55,422 nt of DNA from Bacteroidales bacterium (GTDB lineage: Bacteria > Bacteroidota > Bacteroidia > Bacteroidales > WCHB1-69). The stretch lies in assembly GCA_017962275.1 (NCBI GenBank), contig JAGCVQ010000060.1:1-55422 (forward strand). The letters are read 5' to 3'. Position numbers and translations under genes: made by a program. The notes beneath the pieces were generated by a model that worked only from the letters and a program-made list of their open reading frames with translations, was not told the origin of the DNA and made no database searches. Positions 32,508 to 40,414 of the stretch are shown here, piece by piece; position 1 is the stretch's first letter; each line of letters begins with the position of its first letter.

Positions 32508-34196
32508 ATGAGAAAATATTTCATCCTGACGGCGGTTTTCGCCTTGTTAACCAGCATGTTATTCGCCCAAGCAGAGAATGGCGAATTCCCCTATTCTTTC
32601 AACAAGAAGGGTATTTCACAGTCGGTGGATGTCATTCTGACCCCAAAAACGGACGTGGACAAGCTCTTGCGCGAAGATGCAGCCATCGTGGAAAAGTCCC
32701 GCCCGCTTCGCACCGGCATCGGCTATTCCGAGAACAAGACGTTTGAGAACTCCGGCCGCAAAGACATCACCGAAGACGGCGGCATGCTCTGGCGCGCCCA
32801 ATTCGTGTCGGAAGGTGCGGTCATGACCTACCTGGTTTTCGATAAATTCAACATTCCGGAAGAGGGTAAATTGTTCATCTACAGTCCCGACCGGGAACAG
32901 GTCTTCGGCCCCTACACCAACGCCGACATGCAGGAGGTGGGCAAGTTTGAAACCGACAACATCATCGGCGACGAACTGATCGTGGAATACTATGAACCGG
33001 CCGACGTCGCCTTCAAGGGCGAAATCAACATCGCCGCGGTGATGCATATTTACAAAGATTTCCTCCATGTGAGAAAGGACGACAAAGGCCCCATCGGCAA
33101 CGCAGAAGGCAACTGCCATATCGATGTGGTCTGTCCCGACGCACAGGGTTGGGGAAATCCCATAAAGTCGGTGGTTTGCATCGGCATCACCGCCTATTAT
33201 TACGATGAAGACACACATCAATGGGGATGGGGCAGCTTCCTCTGTTCCGGCGCCATGGTCAACAACGTGCGCATGGACAAGACCCCGTATGTGCTTTCCG
33301 CCGACCACTGTGTCGCGGCCGATGACGAGACCCACAAGTTCTATTTCAATTACCAGACCACCACATGCGGAGGAACCTCGGGCAGTTACAAAGTGGCCAA
33401 CGGCGGCACTATCGTCGCTCGCTCCAACACCACAAGCACGATGCAAGCTTCCGATTTCCTGCTGCTGAAAATCACCGGCAGCCTGAGTGTCACTTTCCGT
33501 GACAGCATCGTCTTCGCAGGTTGGGACCGTAGCGGAGCGGCATCCATCGGCGCCGGCATCCATCACCCCGGCGGCGACTGGAAGAAAATCAGCTTCCCGC
33601 AGACTATTACGGCACCGACATCGGGCTCTTACGCAGACAAATACTTCGTTGTTCGTTGGCGCACCAACCCCAACAAGGGCGTCACGGAGCAAGGGTCTTC
33701 CGGCTCACCGTTGTTCAACTTCAAACAGCAGATTATCGGCACACTGACCAGCGGTATGAGTTACTGTAATTATCCGCAAGGCACTGACAACTACGGCAGA
33801 ATGTCCTACCACTGGACGAACAACAACAACACCAATGCCGACAGAAAGCTGCAACCGTGGCTCGATCCTGACAACACCGGCGTAACCACGCTTCCGAGCA
33901 TGAAGTACGACGGCACCGTGGTGACAGGAATAGAAGACTACGAACTCAAGACATACACGTTCGACATCTACCCCAACCCGGCGCAGGACGGTCTCGTCAC
34001 CATCCAAGGTGAATTCCTCCCCGAAACGGCTGTTTGCAATATCTATAACACAATGGGACAGCTGGTTATGAGCACTTCCGTCACTACCGACGCCACCTTC
34101 ACGCTGAATGTGAACGGTCTCCAAGACGGGGTCTATTTCATTGAGCTGGTCGGCTCGGAGCGCAACTATAAATCCAAACTGGTCATCGCCCGTTAA
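32508..34196 (+). CDS. Secreted trypsin-like serine protease with T9SS sorting domain
   Basis: A 562-residue exported protein. Signal peptide at residues 1-20 (ending MLFAQA), a beta-rich pro-region to about 200, then a chymotrypsin-fold domain of the lysyl-endopeptidase type. Its triad is His267 in LSADHC, Asp316 in QASDFLLL and Ser398 in EQGSSGSPLF. The C-terminus (about 480-562) is a type A T9SS sorting domain: FDIYPNPAQDGLVTI, VCNIYNTMGQLV, GLQDGVYFIELVG and a basic end. T9SS domains direct passage through the outer membrane and surface attachment or release. The pro-region may act as a chaperone removed on activation. WbqC starts 2 nt after its stop. Confidence 0.9.
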   Translation: MRKYFILTAVFALLTSMLFAQAENGEFPYSFNKKGISQSVDVILTPKTDVDKLLREDAAIVEKSRPLRTGIGYSENKTFENSGRKDITEDGGMLWRAQFVSEGAVMTYLVFDKFNIPEEGKLFIYSPDREQVFGPYTNADMQEVGKFETDNIIGDELIVEYYEPADVAFKGEINIAAVMHIYKDFLHVRKDDKGPIGNAEGNCHIDVVCPDAQGWGNPIKSVVCIGITAYYYDEDTHQWGWGSFLCSGAMVNNVRMDKTPYVLSADHCVAADDETHKFYFNYQTTTCGGTSGSYKVANGGTIVARSNTTSTMQASDFLLLKITGSLSVTFRDSIVFAGWDRSGAASIGAGIHHPGGDWKKISFPQTITAPTSGSYADKYFVVRWRTNPNKGVTEQGSSGSPLFNFKQQIIGTLTSGMSYCNYPQGTDNYGRMSYHWTNNNNTNADRKLQPWLDPDNTGVTTLPSMKYDGTVVTGIEDYELKTYTFDIYPNPAQDGLVTIQGEFLPETAVCNIYNTMGQLVMSTSVTTDATFTLNVNGLQDGVYFIELVGSERNYKSKLVIAR

Positions 34197-34198
34197 CA

Positions 34199-34834
34199 GT
34201 GGACAATGTCCTGCTTTCCACCGCCTACCTCCCGCCGGTAGAATATTTTGCGCTGCTGCTGTCCGAAAACGCCGCTATCGAGCGCGAGGAGCGGTATCAG
34301 AAGCAGTCCTACCGCAACAGGACGGTCATCATGAACGGCAACGGGGCGCTGAATCTCATCATCCCCACGGTTCATGACGGCAGGATGGGCATTGTCAAGG
34401 ATGTCCGCATCGAATATGTCACGCCCTGGCAGCGCGCACATTGGCGTTCCATCGAGTCGGCTTACAACAACACCCCCTACTACCTCTACTACAAGGATGC
34501 GCTGAAACCCTTCTATGAGCGGGAGTTCGAGTTTCTTTTCGACTTCAACCTGCAACTTACGCAAACGCTGATGAAGCTCCTGCGCCTCGATTGCGAAATT
34601 AGGACCACCACGGAGTTCTCTCCTTACATCAACAACGATCCACGTCTGCTCATCCACCCGAAACAGGCCCGCAGAGAGGACTACCCTTTCCGACTGAAAA
34701 CCCCTTACTATCAAGTTTTTGAGGACAAGTTCGGATTCGTGCCCAATCTTTCCGTCATCGACCTGCTCTTCAACGAGGGACCGCAGGCCGCGACCTACCT
34801 CCGACAACTTCTGACCCAATCTGAGACTCGCTAA
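34199..34834 (+). CDS. WbqC family protein
   Basis: A 211-residue protein of the WbqC family, found in glycan gene clusters and once proposed to act in O-antigen or amino-sugar synthesis; its reaction is not established. Typical blocks are LLSTAYLPPVEYF at the N-terminus, YQKQSYRNRTVIMNGNG, LIIPTVH and WQRAHWRSIESAYNNTPYY. The frame opens with GTG only 2 nt after the protease stop and ends 2 nt before the next gene, so the three genes form an operon. Using a cytosolic WbqC with a T9SS substrate suggests a link to glycan decoration, which is inference. Confidence 0.8.
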   Translation: MDNVLLSTAYLPPVEYFALLLSENAAIEREERYQKQSYRNRTVIMNGNGALNLIIPTVHDGRMGIVKDVRIEYVTPWQRAHWRSIESAYNNTPYYLYYKDALKPFYEREFEFLFDFNLQLTQTLMKLLRLDCEIRTTTEFSPYINNDPRLLIHPKQARREDYPFRLKTPYYQVFEDKFGFVPNLSVIDLLFNEGPQAATYLRQLLTQSETR

Positions 34835-34836
34835 AT

Positions 34837-36696
34837 ATGTCCAAAGAGACCACCAATATATGGGAACGCATCTTCATCCGCATCAAGAATGTTGTGGACA
34901 AGTTCCTCTATTACGACAATCTCTTTGACGACAACGTCTGGCAAGTCCGTTTTTCGAAGGTCAACAAGGAGAAAATCAAGTATCAGATTGAGAAAAAACA
35001 GTTCTCGTTCTCGCTGAGAAGCAGTGACGACGTCTTCAAATATTTGTGGATGCTGCTGCTTGCGGTGGCGTTGGTATGGATGTTGGTGCTGTGCCAGCGA
35101 ATCGGCATCTCCGACCGCGAAGTGGCGCAGAACGAATATTCAGAGCTGCTTTACAACCACTTCCATCACATCGGCGATCCGGATGCGTATAAAGCGCACC
35201 CCTACGCGCATACGCAGGCGCAAACCATCGACCTGCTGATTTATTCTCTCGCCAAATCGCTGAATTTCAGTGATGTCTATAGATTCAGACACATCCTGAG
35301 CAGTATTTTCGGCTGGCTGATTGTGGTTTATCTGTCGTTTATCTTGCTGCGAGCGTTCAGTTGGCGGGCGGCGTTTTTCACGGCCTTCTTCCTCTTCCTT
35401 TCTCCGAGATTTTTCGGCTATTCGTTGAGCAACATTGTCGATGTGACATTTGCCTACTTCTTCATATACAGCATTATGCAGATGTACTATTTCAGCCGGG
35501 AGCTTCCGGTGATCCGGATCTCGCGGCTCATCCGCATCGCCATCGGCATTCTGCTCACGCTTTCGGTCCACAACGCCGGATCCTCGCTCCTGCACTTCTT
35601 CCTCGTCTTCACGCTGCTCAACTTTTTCCTCTACAACCCCATCAAGAAGATGTTCACCCGCGAATACCTCAGGGCTCTCGGGCTCGTCTCCTTGTCCGTG
35701 GTCGCCATGTGGGTCGCCGTGGGAATCATACACACCGCCTGCACCTGGTACTTGGAGACCTCCTTCATCACCCCCAACAACGCGTTTGCCTCCTTGGTCA
35801 CCAACATCCCGTTCGACCAGAACCAGATTTTCGAAGGACATCTTATCGGGCCGGACAACTTTCCGAAAAGGTATCTATCTAAATATCTGTATGTTACCAC
35901 CCCAACGGTCGTGCTTATCAGCTTCCTGCTTTTCTTCATTTTCTTCAAGAATGCCATTAAGTCGCTGAAGCCGTTTTCGATATTCATATTTATATATACG
36001 TTCCTCTTCTGCATCAACCGCGTGAAGACGCACTACATGAACCCCGACACGCTCTGGGCCATCCACTACTGTATCTATCCGCTCTTCATGCTGATGGCAG
36101 CCAGCGGTGTGGAATGCACGCTACGGCAGATCAACGACCGTTACACCAATTTCGTGATTCTGGCGCTCATGGGGTTTCTCTCTTTCATGCCGATCCGCCA
36201 CATCCTGATAAACAGCCCTTTCACCACGCTCTACTTCAACGAGATTTCCGGCGGCATCCATAATGCTTACGAGAAATATGCTTTGGACAGCAACTTCGAG
36301 GCCAACAAGGAGGTCAACGAGTGGATGCGGGACTACATCTACACGCACGACATCGGGAAACACTATACCGAACGACCGGTAGTGGTGGCGACCAACGGCA
36401 ACGCCGCCTGCGGGCTTTTCTACGACAAAGACCCGAATATCAACCTCATTTTCAAGCCTTACGACCGGTTGGACACCGTTTGGGACTATTATGTGGCCTA
36501 CTGCAACCAGATTCCGGTCACGCAGCTGCGCAACGGAACTTGGCCGCCTGACAGCACTTTCCACTTGATGACCTACGAGCAGAAACCCATGGTGGCCTTC
36601 TACCGCAACGAGGCCGGTTTCCGCCAATGGGCTGCCGAAGACACCATGGCCATGGCCGCTGACTCCATGCTTCTATTGATAACGAATAATAACTGA
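34837..36696 (+). CDS. Polytopic membrane protein, GT-C/PMT-like glycosyltransferase candidate
   Basis: A 619-residue protein with a cytoplasmic N-terminal region, a first membrane helix at about 68-88, then some ten more helices to about 470 and a soluble C-terminal domain. After the first helix comes VAQNEYSELLYNHFHH, with an acidic residue in the first external loop, and a following HPYAHTQAQTID region. That layout recalls GT-C enzymes of the ArnT/PMT kind, which use lipid-linked sugars. I do not recognise a specific family, and an uncharacterised membrane protein is equally possible. It follows wbqC by 2 nt and is probably the last gene of the protease-wbqC operon. Confidence 0.6.
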   Translation: MSKETTNIWERIFIRIKNVVDKFLYYDNLFDDNVWQVRFSKVNKEKIKYQIEKKQFSFSLRSSDDVFKYLWMLLLAVALVWMLVLCQRIGISDREVAQNEYSELLYNHFHHIGDPDAYKAHPYAHTQAQTIDLLIYSLAKSLNFSDVYRFRHILSSIFGWLIVVYLSFILLRAFSWRAAFFTAFFLFLSPRFFGYSLSNIVDVTFAYFFIYSIMQMYYFSRELPVIRISRLIRIAIGILLTLSVHNAGSSLLHFFLVFTLLNFFLYNPIKKMFTREYLRALGLVSLSVVAMWVAVGIIHTACTWYLETSFITPNNAFASLVTNIPFDQNQIFEGHLIGPDNFPKRYLSKYLYVTTPTVVLISFLLFFIFFKNAIKSLKPFSIFIFIYTFLFCINRVKTHYMNPDTLWAIHYCIYPLFMLMAASGVECTLRQINDRYTNFVILALMGFLSFMPIRHILINSPFTTLYFNEISGGIHNAYEKYALDSNFEANKEVNEWMRDYIYTHDIGKHYTERPVVVATNGNAACGLFYDKDPNINLIFKPYDRLDTVWDYYVAYCNQIPVTQLRNGTWPPDSTFHLMTYEQKPMVAFYRNEAGFRQWAAEDTMAMAADSMLLLITNNN

Positions 36697-36706
36697 ACCT
36701 TGAATC

Positions 36707-36775
36707 CCTCATCGCGGGCTTGACCCGCGACCCCCAACAAAACGGAAGGGATGCCGGCTCAAGACCGGCATGAGG
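36707..36775. repeat. Cruciform element with two hairpins inside an outer stem
   Basis: CCTCAT (36707-36712) pairs with ATGAGG (36770-36775) and encloses CGCGGG/CCCGCG (36713-36729) and TGCCGG/CCGGCA (36752-36770). Together they make a three-way junction. It lies between the GT-C gene and the NifU gene. Confidence 0.75.
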
Positions 36776-36828
36776 AATGGCACGAACTTTGAACTAAAAT
36801 TCCCAGCTGTACATCACGAAAAAAATTG

Positions 36829-36836
36829 TATCTTTG
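36829..36836 (+). promoter_or_regulatory. -7 box of the NifU-like gene (TATCTTTG)
   Basis: TATCTTTG ending 18 nt before the ATG at 36855; it overlaps the TTG that opens the longer frame. Confidence 0.7.
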
Positions 36837-36854
36837 CCGCCTAAATTTGAAGAT

Positions 36855-37103
36855 ATGGAAAACCCCACGTTAGAACAGAAGGTCATCTCGATCATCGACC
36901 AAATCCGCCCCTATTTGGAACAGGACGGCGGCAACATCGAGTTTGTGGAGCTCACCCCCGACAATGTCGTGAAGGTTCGCCTGCAAGGCGCGTGCGGCAC
37001 CTGTCCCCACGCCAAGATGACCCTCAAGAACGGCGTGGAACAAACGATCAAACACTATCTCCCCGAGATCGACCACGTGGAGGACGTGGTGCTCGGATTT
37101 TGA
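36855..37103 (+). CDS. NifU C-terminal domain iron-sulfur protein
   Basis: An 82-residue NifU-C/Nfu-type protein that carries and donates [4Fe-4S] clusters. The cluster-binding pair is Cys47 and Cys50 in GACGTCPHA, preceded by EQDGGNIEFVEL, both canonical. It has only the NifU-C domain, without the scaffold N-terminus or an A-type domain. It is read from its own promoter (36829-36836), which fixes the ATG. A TTAGTAG heptamer array and the YchF gene follow. Confidence 0.92.
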   Translation: MENPTLEQKVISIIDQIRPYLEQDGGNIEFVELTPDNVVKVRLQGACGTCPHAKMTLKNGVEQTIKHYLPEIDHVEDVVLGF

Positions 37104-37107
37104 TTAG

Positions 37108-37135
37108 TTAGCAGTTAGTAGTTAGTAGTTAAGAC
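37108..37135. repeat. Heptamer array, TTAGTAG type
   Basis: Units TTAGCAG, TTAGTAG twice, TTAAGAC, in the 39-nt spacer between the NifU and YchF genes. Each unit holds an in-register TAG or TAA. Confidence 0.85.
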
Positions 37136-37142
37136 AAACAAT

Positions 37143-38240
37143 ATGGGTTTGAAATGCGGCATAGTAGGATTGACGAACTCGGGTAAGACGACGATGTTCA
37201 ACTGCATCTCCAACACGAAGGCGGAGGTGACAGATTTCGCGTACAGCACCAACAAGTCGAACATTGGCGTATGTGCAGTGCCTGACGAGCGTCTGGCCCA
37301 CATCAACACCTTCATCCATGCCGACAAGTTGGTCTATGCCAACTTGGATCTCGTCGATATTCCCGGTTTGGCCAAGGGTGCCAGCACCGGCGCGGGCATC
37401 GGCAACAGCTTCCTCGCGGACGTGCGTCTGTGCGACGCGCTCATCCACGTGCTGCGCTGCTTCGACAACCCTGCCCTACCCCATGAGGAAGGTTCTGTGG
37501 ATCCCGTCCGCGACATCGAGATTGTGGATTTCGAGTTACAGTGCAAGGACCTGGAGCAGATCGAGCGCAAAATCTCAAAGGTGGAGAAAGCCGCCAAGGT
37601 GGGCGACAAAACCGCCAAGCACGACTACGAAATTCTGAAGAAATACAAGGAACATCTCGAAGGTTTCCAGAATGTGCGCACCTTGGAAGTCACCGCTGAT
37701 GAAAAAGCCGTGGTGGCCGACATGATGCTGCTCACCGAGAAGCCCGTGATGTTCGTATGCAACGTGAACGACGACGACGCGGCCACCGGGAACGCTTATT
37801 CCGAGGCCGTGAAGAAATATGTGGAAGAGAACGGCGGGGAAATGTTGGTTATCGCCGCCAAGATCGAATCCGAAATTGCCGAATTGGAAAGCGAGGAGGA
37901 CCGCAAAGCCTTCTTGGAGGATGTTGGTCTGACCGAGCCGGGCGTGAACAAGGTGATCCGTGCGGCCTACAAGATGCTGGATCTCATCTCCTTCTTCACC
38001 GTTGGCGGCAAGGAGAACAGAGCCTGGACCATCAAGCGGGGCATGTTGGCACCGCAGGCGGCGGGCGTGATCCACAGCGACCTGGAACGCGGCTTCATCC
38101 GCGCCGAGGTCATCAAATACAACGATCTGGTGCAATACGGATCGGAACTCAAGTGCAAGGAGGCCGGCAAGTTGGCGGTCGAAGGCAAGAACTACGAAGT
38201 GCAGGACGGCGATATCCTTCACATAAGGTTTAATGTTTAG
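37143..38240 (+). CDS. ychF: Redox-regulated ATPase YchF (Obg-like)
   Basis: A 365-residue P-loop protein of the Obg family that prefers ATP. GIVGLTNSGKTTMFNCISN is the G1 region, DIPGLAKGASTGAGIGN the G3 region, followed by a coiled-coil insert (about 130-190) and a C-terminal TGS domain ending in HIRFNV. YchF associates with ribosomes and is linked to oxidative stress control. The last codons F-N-V-stop are typical of the family, yet they also form the first units of a GTTTAAT/GTTTAGG heptamer array that continues past the stop. The array may have grown out of the gene end. Confidence 0.95.
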   Translation: MGLKCGIVGLTNSGKTTMFNCISNTKAEVTDFAYSTNKSNIGVCAVPDERLAHINTFIHADKLVYANLDLVDIPGLAKGASTGAGIGNSFLADVRLCDALIHVLRCFDNPALPHEEGSVDPVRDIEIVDFELQCKDLEQIERKISKVEKAAKVGDKTAKHDYEILKKYKEHLEGFQNVRTLEVTADEKAVVADMMLLTEKPVMFVCNVNDDDAATGNAYSEAVKKYVEENGGEMLVIAAKIESEIAELESEEDRKAFLEDVGLTEPGVNKVIRAAYKMLDLISFFTVGGKENRAWTIKRGMLAPQAAGVIHSDLERGFIRAEVIKYNDLVQYGSELKCKEAGKLAVEGKNYEVQDGDILHIRFNV

Positions 38241-38300
38241 GGTTTAATGTTTAAGGTTTAAAGAATAACCCCTAAACCTTAAACTCTAAACCCTAAACCA
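38228..38300. repeat. Opposed heptamer arrays between ychF and tRNA-Gly
   Basis: G-rich units GTTTAAT, GTTTAGG, GTTTAAT, GTTTAAG, GTTTAAA (38228-38262) are followed by C-rich units CCCTAAA, CCTTAAA, CTCTAAA, CCCTAAA (38270-38297). The halves are largely complementary and could fold together. The ychF stop lies in the first half; tRNA-Gly begins 6 nt after the second. Confidence 0.9.
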
Positions 38301-38305
38301 AAAAT

Positions 38306-38378
38306 GCGGTAGTAGCTCAGTTGGCAGAGCGGCGGCTTCCCAAGCCGCAGGTCGCGGGTTCGAACCCCGTCTACCGCT
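38306..38378 (+). tRNA. tRNA-Gly (anticodon CCC)
   Basis: The acceptor stem GCGGTAG pairs with CTACCGC (38371-38377), with discriminator T. The anticodon arm GCGGC-TTCCCAA-GCCGC gives anticodon CCC, reading GGG. The T arm GCGGG-TTCGAAC-CCCGT and an AGCTCAGTTGGCAGAG D arm are normal. CCA is not encoded. Confidence 0.95.
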
Positions 38379-38395
38379 CAAAAATCTAACAATTT

Positions 38396-38441
38396 AAAAC
38401 AAAATCAGCAATTTACGAGAGTAGATTGCTGATTTTGTTTT
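38396..38441 (+). terminator. Strong hairpin terminator after tRNA-Gly
   Basis: A perfect 17-bp stem, AAAACAAAATCAGCAAT (38396-38412) with its complement at 38425-38441, and a 12-nt loop. The descending arm is T-rich. It ends the tRNA transcript and separates it from the convergent glmS. Confidence 0.8.
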
Positions 38442-38511
38442 ATAAGGATGGAAATTCCCGAAAAACAGTCGAGTTTATCTTGAAATATGAAAGAACATCA
38501 AATCGCAAAAC

Positions 38512-40356
38512 CTATTCGACGGTCACCGATTTCGCCAGGTTGCGAGGCTGGTCCACGTTGCATCCGCGCATGACGGCGATGTAGTAGGCCAAAATCTGCA
38601 ACGGCACTGTGGCCAACAGCGGCGAATAGAGGCACTCCGTCTCGGGAATCTCTATCACGTAGTCGGCCATCTTTCTGGCCAAGACATCCTTCTGGCTGAT
38701 GATGGCGATGATTTTGCCGTCGCGGGCCTTCACCTCCTGGATGTTGCTGAGCACCTTCTCGTAGGTGCTATGGTTGGTGGCGATGAACACCACCGGCATA
38801 TCCTTGTCAATCAGGGCAATGGGGCCATGCTTCATCTCGGCGGCAGGATAGCCTTCTGCATGGATATAGGAAATCTCCTTCAGTTTCAAAGCGCCTTCCA
38901 AGGCCACGGGATAGTTCTGCAAACGCCCTAAATACAACATGTTGCGCACGTCTTTGTACTTGGCGGCAATGTCCTTCACGTGACCGCTGTGGTCGAGGGT
39001 CCATTGAATCTTCTCGGGAATGGTGTCCAATTCCCGGATGAACGCGGCCCGCTCTTCGTCTTTCATCGATCCTTTCAACTCGGCCAGACGTAAAGCTAAC
39101 ATGGCCATCACGGTGACCTGTGAGGTGAACGCCTTGGTGGAGGCCACGCCGATTTCCGGACCGGCATGGGTATAGATGCCCGCATCGGTGACTCTGGATA
39201 TGGACGATCCGATGACGTTGCAGATGCCTAACACCACAGCCCCTTTCTCCTTGGCTAAATTGATGGCCGCCAGGGTGTCGGCAGTCTCACCCGATTGCGA
39301 CACGGCAATCACCACGTCGTGCGGGGTGACCACGGGATTGCGGTAGCGGAATTCGGATGCATATTCCACTTTGACCGGGATCTTGGCCAGGTTTTCAATC
39401 ATATAACTGCCCACCAGACTGGCATGCCAAGAGGTACCGCAGGCCACAAAGATTATGTTGTCGGCATAAAGCAGCTGTTTCTCATATTGGATGATACCGC
39501 CGAGACTCACCGTGTTGCTCTCCGGATGGAGACGTCCGCGCATAGTGTCGCGCACGATGGTGGGTTGTTCGTAAATCTCCTTCATCATGAAGTGGTCAAA
39601 ACCCGCCTTCTCGATGCTGTCGAGGTTCATCTTCAGCTCCTGCACGTAAGGGATGGCTTCCACATCCTGGATGGTCTTGATGCGAAGCTCCTCGCCCAAT
39701 TTGATGCGCACCACCTGCTCGTCCTCGATGTAAACCACCTTTTGGGTACGGCCCACGATCGGTGTGGCATCGGATGCGACGAAATATTCCCCGTCGCCAA
39801 TGCCAATGACCATCGGACTGCCTTTACGGGCGGCGATCAATTCGTCGGGATGACCTTTCTCCAGAATAGCAATGGCGTAGGCGCCAATCACGTGGTTCAA
39901 AGCAATGCGGACCGCCTCAAAAAGATCAACCTGCTCGCTCTGCTGCACATCCTCAATGAGGTTGGTGAGCACCTCCGTGTCGGTGGAGGATTGAAAGACG
40001 TAACCGCGTTTTTCCAACTCCTTGCGAAGACTCAGATAGTTCTCGATGATGCCGTTGTGAATCAAGGCGATGTTACCCGACTTGGAGAGATGCGGGTGGG
40101 CGTTGGCCTCGTTCGGCTCGCCGTGAGTGGCCCATCGGGTGTGGGCGATGCCGATGTGACCGCTGACATCCTTGTCGGCCGCTTTGGCTTCCAAATCGGA
40201 AACCTTGCCCTTGGCCTTATAGACATTCAACTGGTTCTCGTCGTTCAGGAGCGCCGCGCCGGCACTGTCATAACCACGGTATTCAAGACGTTTCAATCCC
40301 TCTATCAGAATGGGATAGGCCTCTTGATGGCCCACATATGCTACGATTCCACACAT
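38512..40356 (-). CDS. glmS: Glutamine-fructose-6-phosphate aminotransferase (isomerizing)
   Basis: A 614-residue enzyme making glucosamine-6-phosphate from fructose-6-phosphate and glutamine, the entry to peptidoglycan and lipopolysaccharide amino sugars. The N-terminal class II glutaminase begins MCGIVAYVGH with nucleophile Cys2, and IAHTRWATHGEP follows. Two SIS domains follow: FVACGTSWHASLVG and AVSQSGETADTLAA in the first, YLGRLQNYPVALEGALKLKE in the second. The C-terminus PRNLAKSVTVE is canonical. A TATCTTTG box lies 40 nt upstream. No glmS ribozyme-like leader is present, as expected outside Firmicutes. It lies downstream of purF and pyrG on the same strand? No: it lies 58 nt beyond the purF 3' end, with its own promoter box between them. 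Confidence 0.97.
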   Translation of the reverse strand: MCGIVAYVGHQEAYPILIEGLKRLEYRGYDSAGAALLNDENQLNVYKAKGKVSDLEAKAADKDVSGHIGIAHTRWATHGEPNEANAHPHLSKSGNIALIHNGIIENYLSLRKELEKRGYVFQSSTDTEVLTNLIEDVQQSEQVDLFEAVRIALNHVIGAYAIAILEKGHPDELIAARKGSPMVIGIGDGEYFVASDATPIVGRTQKVVYIEDEQVVRIKLGEELRIKTIQDVEAIPYVQELKMNLDSIEKAGFDHFMMKEIYEQPTIVRDTMRGRLHPESNTVSLGGIIQYEKQLLYADNIIFVACGTSWHASLVGSYMIENLAKIPVKVEYASEFRYRNPVVTPHDVVIAVSQSGETADTLAAINLAKEKGAVVLGICNVIGSSISRVTDAGIYTHAGPEIGVASTKAFTSQVTVMAMLALRLAELKGSMKDEERAAFIRELDTIPEKIQWTLDHSGHVKDIAAKYKDVRNMLYLGRLQNYPVALEGALKLKEISYIHAEGYPAAEMKHGPIALIDKDMPVVFIATNHSTYEKVLSNIQEVKARDGKIIAIISQKDVLARKMADYVIEIPETECLYSPLLATVPLQILAYYIAVMRGCNVDQPRNLAKSVTVE

Positions 40357-40395
40357 ATCGTTTTAGCTTTAATCCTTATTACTTTTTTAGCAGCG

Positions 40396-40403
40396 CAAAG
40401 ATA
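40396..40403 (-). promoter_or_regulatory. -7 box of glmS (TATCTTTG)
   Basis: Minus-strand TATCTTTG in the 58-nt spacer between purF and glmS, 40 nt before the glmS ATG. Confidence 0.65.
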
Positions 40404-40414
40404 TAAAAAATATC

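Noticed and set aside
38379-40400. A glmS ribozyme upstream of glmS
   Set aside because: The 58-nt space between purF and glmS is filled by a promoter box and is too short; no ribozyme core was seen.
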